From Perilla frutescens (lineage: Eukaryota > Streptophyta > Magnoliopsida > Lamiales > Lamiaceae): DNA of 64,000 bases. This document shows, one piece after another, positions 22,324-32,107 of this stretch. Position 1 is the stretch's first letter. Each line of letters begins with the position of its first letter. The stretch lies in the NCBI GenBank assembly GCA_026008535.1, contig BRKX01000004.1, forward strand, positions 38,754,501 through 38,818,500, given 5' to 3'. The notes beneath the pieces were generated by a model. The model did not search any database. It saw nothing but the letters and a program-made list of their open reading frames with translations, and was not told where the DNA came from. The position numbers and the translations under genes are program-made.

Positions 22324-23709
22324 TGATCGGGCCATTTCTACTTAATATTTTGGGCCAATTTGATGTGATTTAATTGTGTCAATTGCCACATAATGATGTC
22401 GTTTTGGGAGAATGTTATACCTTGAGGGTTTTGCAGGTAATTTACATAAAGTTAGAGAAAATGACATGCTTTTGGTGAGAGAACAAGCTATGCAAAGGAA
22501 GTTGAAATTAGAAAGTTGGAAAGTCATGTCGTATGGGCATACGACAGGATAATGTGGGCGGATAACTCAGAGATTTGGCCTGAGCGTGCGTTTTTCGGTT
22601 GATATGCGGGATTTACTAAAAGCCCATGGTTGATATGTGGGATTCAGAATTTCCACCGCCTCAAGAGTCCACTTTTTTGCTAATTACCTAGTTGGATTAG
22701 ATTAGACTGTTAATTTCCATGTTGGACTATTTTTTAATTAAGGATATTATATAGATTTGGATTTATCTTTAGTTGGATACACCAGATTTTATACACGCAA
22801 GAACGAGAACCAGAGAGACGTTTTCTCTGGAGTAGATTTATTCCACCTTCTTCGATTATTTCATGGTATTCATTTCTTTAATATTTTGCGATTTAATTAT
22901 AATATGTGTTCGAGCTAATTTCATCTTATTCCGGTGACGAATAACGAAGCCCTGGCCTAGCTAAACTGTGAGATCTATTTGTGCTTTCCTCGTTTAATTA
23001 ATTGCATGCATTTTTTATTCTTTGTATTTCGAGTCATTAATTGTTTCGATATTGCTAGATAGTTACAAATATTTAGTGAGTCGGAATTAATTAGTAGTCA
23101 ATTAAACTGGCCATCCGTAATTGTGGTTTAAGTTTAATTAGTGGCGAAACGGTTCTTCAGAACTAGGGAGAATAGCAATCTTAAATTAACGGTCCTGCGT
23201 CAGAGTCTGTTAATTATGAATCGGGTTCCTCTACACTTTAAGGCTGTCGGCTCATTAAACCTATAGATCATCTCTTACGGTTGTCAGTCGTTTAGGAAAA
23301 TAATTGGTGAAGCATCTTCCTAATTATCGAGAAACTACGGAGGAATTAGGCTGCGTCAGTAAGCGTCTTCGGTAGCTATAACTGATTTGTATGTGTTAAT
23401 TGAATTAATGTTTGTGTCGAGGATCAGTTTAGGTAAGCTAGGGTGGAGTTAATTGGAATCCAAAATATTTCTTCTAATATTTTAAATCTGTTCATTCTGT
23501 TTCATCGTGCATCTCTTTGTTTATTTGTTAATTTCGTTTGTTTTATTATAATCACAAAAACCCCCTTGAAAGTTTGGTTCTAAAGATTAGAAATTTAAAG
23601 TAATTCTTACCGGTCCTTTGGGAGACGATCTCGCTCATCGCTATATTGTGCAATAAGGGCATACCGACTGCTGTTGGGAAATTTATTTTTGGTGTAAAAC
23701 AACGCACCA
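22324..23709 (+). repeat. 3' LTR of Athila-2 (complete, 1386 bp)
   Basis: It runs from TGATCGGGCC to ACGCACCA and is followed by the CTCAT duplication. Its first 891 bp match 14836-15724. The end is similar to the Athila-1 LTR end read on the minus strand, so the subfamilies share LTR termini. Confidence 0.93.
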
Positions 23710-23949
23710 CTCATGTATGGAGGAATGATAGTTAATGATACAGATAAGCTTATGTACTTAGATGGTAGAATGACTGCCTTTGATTTTATGGACATACGTA
23801 GGTGGTGTTGGAGGTATTTAGAAGGCCTCTATGAATAATTAGGTTATATGAGGGCTAAGAAATTTTACGGGTATGATGAAAATGGTGAATTGAAGGTTGT
23901 TGTCTGTGAGGCAGATTCTTGGTTTGTGAACAATGCTTTTCATTTATGA

Positions 23950-24244
23950 TTGTTGCTTCTAGTTGTTGGTTTAGGCACATTGAAATTGAGCTTTGAATTC
24001 ATTCATATTGGTTTAATGATGGTGGTATTTGTGTTTTGATGGATTGGCAGTTATGTTGGTGGGAATTTTGGCTCGAATACAATGTTAAATTTCCTTCCAA
24101 ATTATTTCAATTTTAACTTCAATCACTATTAAAGTTTTTTTGATTTTTTTGGACCAAAATCGATACTAAAATGGAATGAAAACCGATAGTTTTTGTAATG
24201 GAAACTGTAATGGTGGGACTAAAAATGATACTCTATGTCCTATG
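23950..24244 (+). other. MULE remnant, non-coding
   Basis: Continuation of the MULE debris. From about 24150 there are GGACCAAAAT and GGGACTAAAAATG blocks resembling the inverted counterpart of 14290-14400. It is cut at 24245 by the next LTR. Confidence 0.35.
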
Positions 24245-27242
24245 TGTAATACCCCAGAATTCTGAATAAGGTTTAGAGGAATGTTAATGATAAGTTAATT
24301 AATTAAAGAAGGAATTTAATTTAGATTAACTAAGGTTGGATGTCAGTCATGACTTTAGGAGTCAGATCGCCTTTTTGAGAAATGTGATTTTAACTATTTT
24401 ATGACCATCTGTGGTCTCGTTAGAAAGGTTTTAACTCAAGGAGTATGCCGGTGTTTTCGGATTTTAATTCTGAAGTCATTTGAGTTCCCGGTGATGAAAA
24501 ACGCATTTAAAAGAAGAATGCATAGTAACTTTTGCGTGCGTTCGTGTTTTGAGAAATTTACGAAATCCTCCTCATTTATTCAAGTCCAGTTCTGTCAGGC
24601 CCCTCTTATGGGAAATGACTCAAGGATTCCGTTGGCATTCACGGATTGACATTTTGAGGTCAATCGAACGCTCGGGAGCCAAATCTGTCAGTCTGAGTGA
24701 ATAGTAAAAAGTAATTCCAAAAAGGGAATCTTTGCTCGTCTTCCTTTTGATGAACCCGTCTTCTTCACGAATCAAGTTGGTTCACTAGTGTTCGAGCCAA
24801 CGAGTCTTCCGGTATTTTTAGATTTCACGTCTGAAGTCATTTGGACCTCGATATCGAATAAAGCAGCTTTTAACCGAACCCGGGGTAACTTTTGCAGTAT
24901 TCCCGCACAGCAATGGCTTCCAAGGGAAGCCAAAGCTTTTCCTATATATAGGGGACCACCCCTTTAGCTTTTCTTGCTCACTTTACTCTTCCATTCACTT
25001 CTAAAAATCGAGAGATGAAAAGCTTTGAAAGCCGAGAAGGTTCTGTCAAAATAAAAAGCGTTCTTCGTGAGTGTTCTTCAAGACGACGAGCGAAGTGGCG
25101 TGGATGGGATGCGGTGAAGGAATGTGCTAGGGGGCGCCGTTGAAATCGTAGCAGGCGGCTCTGCCGCCGTTACGATTCGACGAGACGCCGAGCTAACCAC
25201 ATTCCCTCGACGCACCTGACCCCGTCCATTTTAGTTCGTCAGTCTCAATTCCATTTCTTTTTCATCTTTAAATTTCCGCATTTACTTTCCGTTCTTTACG
25301 TTCTTCGCATTCTTCATTATTTCTCTTGTAAAGTTACATTTCGATTTTTGTTGGAATTCCAAGATTATGACTTATGCATTATATTTCTCATTCTAATTCC
25401 GTTATTGTTATTCTAAGAAGATTAACATCGTTATTCCGTTAAAAATTCGTTCAAGCCATATTTAATTATTTTCGGAGGATTATCGTGTTATGCCGTTATA
25501 ATGCCAAAATTATTTTTAAGTTAAAGCATGTCATTGCATGATAAATTCAAGCACGTTGTTTTCGGAAAATTTCAGGTTTTGCGTTCTTCGCGTTCGTCAA
25601 GAATCGACGAACACGAAGAACCCAGTTGAAGATCGCCCAGGAGAGAGAGAAAAAGGGTCCCACGACTGCGGGGGGTGCGCGACCGCGCAATGCCTCCCTC
25701 GGACCAGGCACCCGCGGGTGCGGAGGTTGCGCGGGCGCGCGGGGTGCCGCCGGCGCGCGACGCTCCCTCCCCGTGTTGTCCGACGCTCGTCTTTCCGACT
25801 TTTCGAGTTCCTCTTCGAGTCATGTTTTTCCGAGTAATTCTCAAGCTTAAACTAAGAATATTTTTCAAGATTTCTCCGATTTATTTCGAGAAAATTATTA
25901 AAGATCTTTTTCATCTAAAAATTTAGAAATCAAGTCGAGAAATTCCTTTAAATAAAATAAATCCTTTTCGGACCCTCATTAGGTCAAAGTCGTGCTATCC
26001 ATATTAAGTCCTAGCTAAGGGGTTATTAGTTGGGTGTTATTTAATATCATGTTATTAGAAATCTTCGAAGGAGGCTTCTAAGTCGATGATTCGACTCTTG
26101 TAGGAGGAATCGAGCCTCGGGGAAATACTCAGAAAGATCACCAGCTCGTTGCCTCATCTTCCGTCCCGTAATCAAGGTGGATAAATCTATACTCATCTAA
26201 AGTTTGAGCTAATAAGCTCTAGAAGCATGTTAGGGTAAATGAGATATCCAATAAAGTATTTTTGCTCAGCCTGTTAGATCTCTGTACAAAGAAAGGAAAA
26301 GAATAGATGGAGTTATATGCATAATTATGTTGAATTATTATTCGGGTTAAATGAAGTGAAGAAAGTTAGTATAAGTTAAGTGAGCTCTCAAGTATGTTAG
26401 ATATGCTAGAATTGTTTATTTACAATTTGTGCTAGCATGAGATGTGTAGAATTGCTTTATTTGCAATCGATGTTTATCCGCGTTCATTTCTTCATATTTG
26501 AATACTTATGCTTGTTAAAAGCTCGTATAGTTAAGGATTAAGGATTGCCTTGTTAGGGTAGCTTTAACCCTTGTAGGCCAAGACCATGTAGTAATAAGGT
26601 ATTAGCATTAGACATTGTTCTAAGCTTGGTATTGCTAGTAAGAATAAGAAGAGGAGGAACTTAGCTTTCACTTAAGCAGGATTTGAGCTCAGAATTATTA
26701 AGGTAGTCACTGCCGGGTTTTTACCCGCAAACTCATTCGGATATTTGAGGTAACCCTTCTTCTATCCTATGGCATGCCTAAGGGTACAGTTGACGACAGG
26801 TTTGAGCTAAGTTGGGCCCAAAGAAAAGAAAAGGTTTTACGGATACGGAGAGGGCTTTTGCATTTTGCTCTCCGTATACCGTCTGTTAATCATTGGATAT
26901 CTTAAAATTTATTAAAGCATTTTCATTAAAAGCCACTGAGTACATTAGTGCTCATGCCCCCTCTTTTCAAATGTTTTTCAGGTTGAGATGCTGAGGATGC
27001 TGGTGGCTGTGAATGTGGGTTGGCTGCCAAGACTATTTTGCTATTATCTAATGTTTCTATGAAATCCCACTTTGTGATCCGCTACTCTGATACACTCATT
27101 TTCAATTCTGTTTAAGTCCTATTATGTTTAGCAAGACTCTATGAATAATCCCCTCAGAAACGATTCAATTCCTACAAGATGCATGTTATGTTTATCTCTG
27201 TTTTTGAGTATGATCTCCGTTCACCTGCAAAGAAGCCTAACA
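24245..27242 (+). repeat. Tekay-like LTR on the plus strand, about 3.0 kb
   Basis: It begins TGTAATACCCCAGAA. The reverse complement of the LTR at 45003-49939 begins similarly and shows matching blocks in the same order: GGAGTATGCCGGTGTTTTC, CAAGTTGGTTCAC, a TATA region (CCTATATATAGGGG near 24935), a CpG-rich block (25650-25780) and CACTGAGTACATTAGTGCTCA (26934). I place the end at CTAACA (27242), just before a PBS-like site. I found no duplication and no second LTR, so the element is truncated. The exact end is uncertain. Confidence 0.7.
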
Positions 27243-27245
27243 AGT

Positions 27246-27255
27246 TGGTATCCGA
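27246..27255 (+). other. PBS-like site after the plus-strand Tekay-like LTR
   Basis: TGGTATCCGA resembles the initiator-tRNA-Met PBS TGGTATCAGA with one mismatch. It lies four bases inside the proposed LTR end. The stretch to about 27360 shows no gene. Confidence 0.45.
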
Positions 27256-27359
27256 TTAAGGAGTCATTTCATTCCGCTTAAACATGTTTTCCTTCAATCC
27301 AAGTAAACCCGAGCATCACCATATAACTTCTAAGGCACGTCTTGATTCTTAAACTGCTT

Positions 27360-27840
27360 GGTAAATCCCCCATCTTTATTCGTTAAACAACCAACTTATT
27401 TGCAATTCCCTAAAATTGGCAGAAATCAAATAATGTCGAACGTTGTACATGGAATTGAACTAATTATCATTAGTTAAACAATAATCTACCATAATATTAT
27501 TCCATTTCGAATCAAAATCTAAAGGTTCATAGTAATCTGACCACACAACATCACTCAATTTTGTCATGAATAAATCATCTTTCCTCAGCGTGCAATAAGC
27601 CTTTTCAGGAATCTTCACCATGATATGTGACATACAAAGCATATGCCTAGAGTCCAGGAATGATTGTTCTACTACAACCTTCAATACAGGATCTTGATCA
27701 TCGATTAACATACCAAGATAATTCTACATATATATTTCATAAATTTCTCAAACACCTAAGAATACGACTCATTATTTTCACCTGACAACAAACTAGCACC
27801 AAAAGATACACATTTGTTGTGGTCATTATTCCTAATAAAA
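27360..27840 (-). pseudogene. FAR1/FHY3-like (MULE) transposase core fragment, main piece
   Basis: Read on the minus strand, 'HNKCVSFGASLLSGENNES' (near 27830-27775) is followed, after frame changes, by 'DQDPVLKVVVEQSFLDSRHM' and 'LCMSHIMVKIPEKAYCTL', then 'SKWNNIMVDYCL'. This matches the FAR1-type transposase core (GvdHhg..vlFG..LL; TDQD.A...AI..vFP.trHrLC.WHI). The Asp of TDQD and the C.xH pattern are visible. Frameshifts and stops make it a relic. The upstream part continues across the Tekay-derived insertion at 49945. FAR1-type genes may be domesticated host genes, but this is only a broken fragment. Confidence 0.7.
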
Positions 27841-30371
27841 TGTAACAGCCCAGTCCTGAGGATGGGGACGGGGTTGTTGTGCGTAAAAATAACACGAAAA
27901 TTGGAAATCCAGGGGGGTGTTTTTAGAATTAAACTAAGTTAGCGCCTCAAGAACTTAGGCAACTTAACTTTATAACTTGGAAGAACTATCGTTTTCAATA
28001 AATCAAAGGGGCCAAAGGGTTAAAACAAGTTGAAGGAGGTCAAAGGATTCAATCGAGTCAAAAGAACGCCATATCATAGGCCAATCAAAATTTAAACAGA
28101 ATCCAATAACAAACATATAAGAATTTGACTATTTAAATAAATAAGACGTCTCATAGGTCATAACAGGTAAGACCCATTAATAGGTCGGAATCAAATAAAT
28201 CATACTGTCCCATTCATAGGACGAAACAAGGGACAACTCAAGATTAATTGAAAATGAGTAGAATCATGCTTGAAAGAAAAGCCTCTTCATAAGCGAACAA
28301 CAACAACAAGCATGCAAGACCCATTTATAGGTCGACTGAAACTGAATAGATACTAATATGCTCAGGATCAACAAGGAATAATTGGTATGTCGAAAGAACA
28401 TACTTCAAATACTTTATTGATATTTCAAGATTCATAGCATTTAAGATATGCTACTATCAAGAGTCAAGTTACATATATCGAGACTAAATACTAACATTAG
28501 AGTACTTAGCAAAAACTTAGCGGAAGAAAATCATGTAAACATAAAGAGAAACAAACTTTAAACCTCAGATAACCCCACCAGCAGCACATCACCGGCCTCA
28601 GCATCTCAACCTGAAAATATTTGAAAAAGAGGGTGTGAGCACTAATGTACTCAGTGGGTTTTATGATAAAACTTTTGATAAACTTTGGAAATATCCAATT
28701 AATAACTGACGGTATATGGAGAGCGAAACGCGAAAGCCCTCTCCATATCCGCAAAACCTTTTTCTTCATTTTCTGGCGCCTTTACTTGGCTCAAACCTGT
28801 TGTCTACTGCACCTTGAGGCATGCCTTGGGATAAGAGAGGGGTTACCTCAAGTATCCTTCTGAGTATGCGAGGGGATTACCCAACAGTGACTCCCTTTAC
28901 TTTTCAATGATCAACTCGGTGACTCAAAGGTCACGGCATGATAATGTAAATAAACTATTCTTTGAGCTCGATAAACTGCTTACAACAGAAGCTATATCCT
29001 TCCTTAATTAACTTCCTTCCTTACTTAACCTTAACCTTTCTTACTTAACTTCCTTTCCTTTCTTAACTTAGCTAGCAATACCAAGCCTAGAGCAATCGTC
29101 TAAGGCTAATCCTTAACTGAGCATGATCTCAGCCTATGAGGGATTTATCAATACCCTAGAAGGCAATACTTAGCTAAATAATCTTTAGCAAAATTCAACA
29201 TTCCAATACGAGGAAATGAACGCGGATAAACATCGATTGCAATTAAAGCAATTCTAAACATCTCATGCTAGCATAACTTGTATTTAAACGATTCTGGAAT
29301 ATCTAAACATGCTTGAGATCTCACTTAACTTATAATAACTTCCTTTACCTTATCAAACTCAAATAATAATTCAACAATATCATGCATATAACTTCCTTTA
29401 CTTTCTTTTCTTAACTTGTACAGAGACGAACCAGGCAGAGCATAAAATACTTTATTGGATATTTCCTTTACCTTAACATGCTTTTAGAGCTTACTATCTC
29501 AAACCATATATTTGGTTTAGAATTACCCACCTCAATGACGAGCACCTCGATAACGAGCACATGGACGAAGCAACGAGCTGAAAATCCTTTCTCAGGCCTC
29601 TTCGGGATTCATCTCCTCTTAGGAAAGTTGGTAAATGACTTAGCGGCACTATTTGAGATCCCAATAAGAAATCAAATGATATAAGAACCCTCGACCCTTA
29701 ACAGTAACTTAAAACACGAGAATTTAAATAATTTTAAATGCTCAAAATTACCGAAAAAGGGATGAAAAATCTGACTCGAAGGATCGAGATTCTGGAATAT
29801 TGGACACTGCTACATCGTAGATCTTCTAAAGAGCTTCGATTTGAGTACTCATGGGCTTCGTGGTTCCAACCAAGGCAAAAGTTATGGCCTCCGGACGAAA
29901 CCCTACCGAATCAGCCGCACCAGCCTCCCCGCGCTCGCGGCACCACCGTGCGCCCGCGCGCCACTCTGGCCGAGAGGGCACCCCCGCGACCGCGGGATCC
30001 CCCACAAACGCGGCTCCTAGGCGATTCCTGACGGCGGCAGCTCCTCCTCCACTCCTCCGCTCTCGACTCGTCCAACACAACTCGTCGTTTTGGAGGTGTA
30101 CTCACGAAGAGTGCTCCTCGCTCGACTCTCGACTCTCAAGAATTTCTCTCTCAAGAAATGGGGGTTGAGAATGAAATGGTGCAAGGAAAATGAAAGGGGA
30201 GGGGTTGCTATTTATAGCCAAAATTAAAGCTTCCCCTGGAAGCTACTGCCGTGCAACAATGCTGCTTTAAAAATATCGGGTTTGGTTAAAAGGCGCTTTA
30301 TTCGATGGCGAGGTCCAAATGACCTCATTCACAAAATTTGAAAATACTGAGAGGTTCATTGACTCGAGTAC
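27841..30371 (-). repeat. 3' LTR of the Tekay-derived element, part 1
   Basis: It matches 45003 to about 47518. The plus-strand left end is TGTAACAGCC. It holds the block AACCTGAAAATATTTGAAAA (28609 on), a TATA-like CTATTTATAG (read on the minus strand as CTATAAATAG, near 30213), and a CpG-rich stretch at 29915-30050. It stops at the Tat duplication AGTAC (30367-30371). Short frames inside are not supported as genes. Confidence 0.9.
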
Positions 30372-30980
30372 TGTAGATCCGGAAATCTGTAATTAATTGA
30401 TTTAGTCCAGAGCAGCGGCCAATCTGTGAAATAAAAATAGAAAATACCTTAAGAACCAAAGACCGTCGAGGGGTTGACGATCGTTGGGCCTCCGATGCTC
30501 AAGTCAGGAAAAGAAGAAGTGTCGAAAGAAACAAATTACGGAATAATTAAATAATTAAGGTGCTTAATGACGATAATCTTTATCCAGAACGTGACTAGAA
30601 ATCAAGGAAAATGTCGTTCGATCCTGGAAGAATGTAGGAAAGAAGGCCGGATGTTGAATCGCCGGAGTGGAATTAACTTAGAAAATCGTGAGCTTAGTAT
30701 TCTTAGGGTGTGATATGAAGCTTGTGGGTATTTCAGCGTACCCCTCAAATGAGGAGGGAAGTCTCTTTTAATAGAGAGAGGCAACGCTAGGGTTCGCGTA
30801 AATTATGGGAGCGGTTGAGGCATGATCTCATTCGTTTGATCACGTCAACCCTTCCAGGTAATACGGACGGCTAGTTCAATTTAATTCAAAATACCTGATC
30901 TTTATGAGGTTGCTCGGTTAAACAACAACGTTTAATCCTCATGGACCAGCATAATGGGTTGACGAAAAATAGCCACTACA
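30372..30980 (-). repeat. 3' LTR of the Tat element
   Basis: 609 bp, paired with 41030-41638, with noticeably more differences than the Athila-1 LTR pair by eye. It contains the string CCTCCGATGCTCAAGTCAG, which recurs in the tandem units at 34830-35350. Confidence 0.93.
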
Positions 30981-31059
30981 GTTAACCCCTCATTGTCTAG
31001 GTTCCAGCATGGGAGCTGGACAATGAACCATAATGCAAATAAAACATGTAAGGACATAA

Positions 31060-31403
31060 GACGCCGAAGCTCTGAACGCAAGCCGCAAGGTGAGATGGTT
31101 AAGGCTTTGAAAGCAAACCGTAAGACCAAACACAGAAGTCCCGAGTACAAGCCATGAAGCTGAACGACCCAAGTTATAAAATAACTTGAAGGTCGAACAA
31201 CTAAGCTTTGAGGGCAAGCTGTAAGGTAGGACGATCGAGGCTTTGAAAGCAAACCGCAAGATCAAACACCAAAGCCCCGAGTATGGGTTGTGAGGCTGAA
31301 CGACCCAAGTTATAAAATAACTTGGGGGTCGAACGCCTAAGCTTTGAGTGCAAGCTGTAAGGTAGGACAACCGAGGTTTTGAAAGCAAATCGTATGGCCG
31401 AAC
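31060..31403. repeat. ~137-bp tandem repeat, about 2.5 units, in the Tat element
   Basis: Units start at AAGCTCTGAACGC (31066), AAGCTTTGAGGGC (31203) and AAGCTTTGAGTGC (31339). Each includes AAGTTATAAAATAACTTG, a palindrome-like motif (two units), and GGCTTTGAAAGCAAACCG. Frames on the minus strand here are repeat artefacts. Confidence 0.85.
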
Positions 31404-31547
31404 ACCATAAATCTAATATTGTTTGCCATAAACCACTATTGTTTGCTAGACGCACACGAGGGTCTCGCTTCCATGCTTCCATTTCACTTTCGATACTAGT
31501 TTTGAGGGTCGACAAGATCTAACCCAGAATATGATCGACCTTGATGG

Positions 31548-31772
31548 TTATGAGACCCTAGGGTCGATATTTGAGATAATAGACCCTAAGGTCAATTTTC
31601 AGCATAGTAGACCCTTAGAGTCGATTTTCATCATAGTAGACTCTTAGGGTCGATTTTCATTATAGTAGACCCTTAGGGTCGATTTTCATCATAGTAGACC
31701 CTTAGGGTCGATTTTCGGCATAGTACACCCTTAGGGTCGATCTTTAACATAATAGATCCTAAGGTCGATTGT
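31548..31772. repeat. ~32-bp tandem repeat, about 7 units, in the Tat element
   Basis: The unit is of the form TAGACCCTTAGGGTCGATTTT plus a variable CATCATAG part. The block CCTTAGGGTCGA contains the palindrome-like CCCTAGGG / CCTTAGGG core. The units are diverged by point changes. The same AGGGTCGA/GACCCT wording also occurs in the 228-bp repeat region. Confidence 0.88.
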
Positions 31773-31920
31773 TATTATTATTTATAAATTTATAATGGAA
31801 TAAGTGCAGTAATTAAGAATCCTTATACAACTCAAATTCCTATCCGGACTGGGCTTTGAAATAGGGCCTTTCTCCTTGCTTGGAGAGTAAGACTCCATCC
31901 TAGCTGTGCCACCTGCCACT

Positions 31921-31930
31921 TCTATAAGAA
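31921..31930 (+). promoter_or_regulatory. possible TATA box for the antisense gene of the Tat element
   Basis: TCTATAAGAA lies about 185 bp upstream of the plus-strand ATG at 32108. A possible 5'-leader intron follows, with donor GGTAAG near 32044. This is suggestive only. Confidence 0.35.
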
Positions 31931-32107
31931 GGAGAAATTTCTCTTATTTTGTAGACGCTCAAAATCATTGTTCATCATTATTTTATCAGTTTTAAAACTG
32001 CGGCGACATCAAGATACGCTGGGCAACATTCGTCCTCAGTAATTGGTAAGTTGCTCGTCTTTTATCCTCTTGATCTTGATTTAAGTGATTTTATTTATTT
32101 TTCTTCG

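Larger units (their letters stand above)
14836..23709 (+). mobile_element. Athila-2: Athila-lineage retrotransposon with internal deletions
   Basis: It is flanked by CTCAT at 14831-14835 and 23710-23714, a perfect 5-bp duplication. Ends are TGATCAGGCC and ACGCACCA. Its proteins are close relatives of Athila-1, but the LTRs differ, so it is a different subfamily. The 5' LTR lacks its last ~495 bp, and the PBS and most of gag are gone. Protease and RNase H have lost catalytic motifs, and the post-pol ORF lacks its core. It cannot prime reverse transcription by itself. Confidence 0.93.
14674..23949 (+). pseudogene. MULE (MuDR-type) N-terminal fragment, split by Athila-2
   Basis: Exon 1 starts at ATG 14674 (MPHKNY). 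A canonical 109-bp intron follows (GTAAGT at 14693, TATGTTAG ending 14801). The next exon runs to the Athila-2 insertion at 14835 and resumes at 23715. Skipping Athila-2 and one CTCAT copy, the frame stays open across the junction and reads 'LMYGGMIVNDTDKLMYLDG', then 'LGYMRAKKFYGYDENGEL'. This resembles the N-terminal domain of plant MuDR-type transposases (GG..v, Y.GG, ..lGY). There is one stop near 23837 and the frame ends at 23949. No transposase core or zinc finger is visible, so this is a remnant. Family call is by pattern only. Confidence 0.55.

Noticed and set aside
25538..25926. several overlapping Arg/Ala-rich frames on both strands
   Set aside because: They lie in the CpG-rich block of an LTR where stop codons are rare by composition; the same happens at 29738-30168 and 46911-47313, and frames are not conserved between the copies.
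27360..27840. an active FAR1/FHY3 host gene
   Set aside because: Stops and frame changes are present, no N-terminal FAR1 DNA-binding or SWIM domain is in view, and the piece is split by a 22-kb insertion.
30932..31515. three minus-strand frames of about 100-130 codons
   Set aside because: They overlap the 137-bp tandem repeat and repeat the same residues; no domain.
31548..31772. regular 32-bp repeats that could suggest a CRISPR array
   Set aside because: There are no unique spacers of constant length, units are diverged, and the array is inside a plant retrotransposon.
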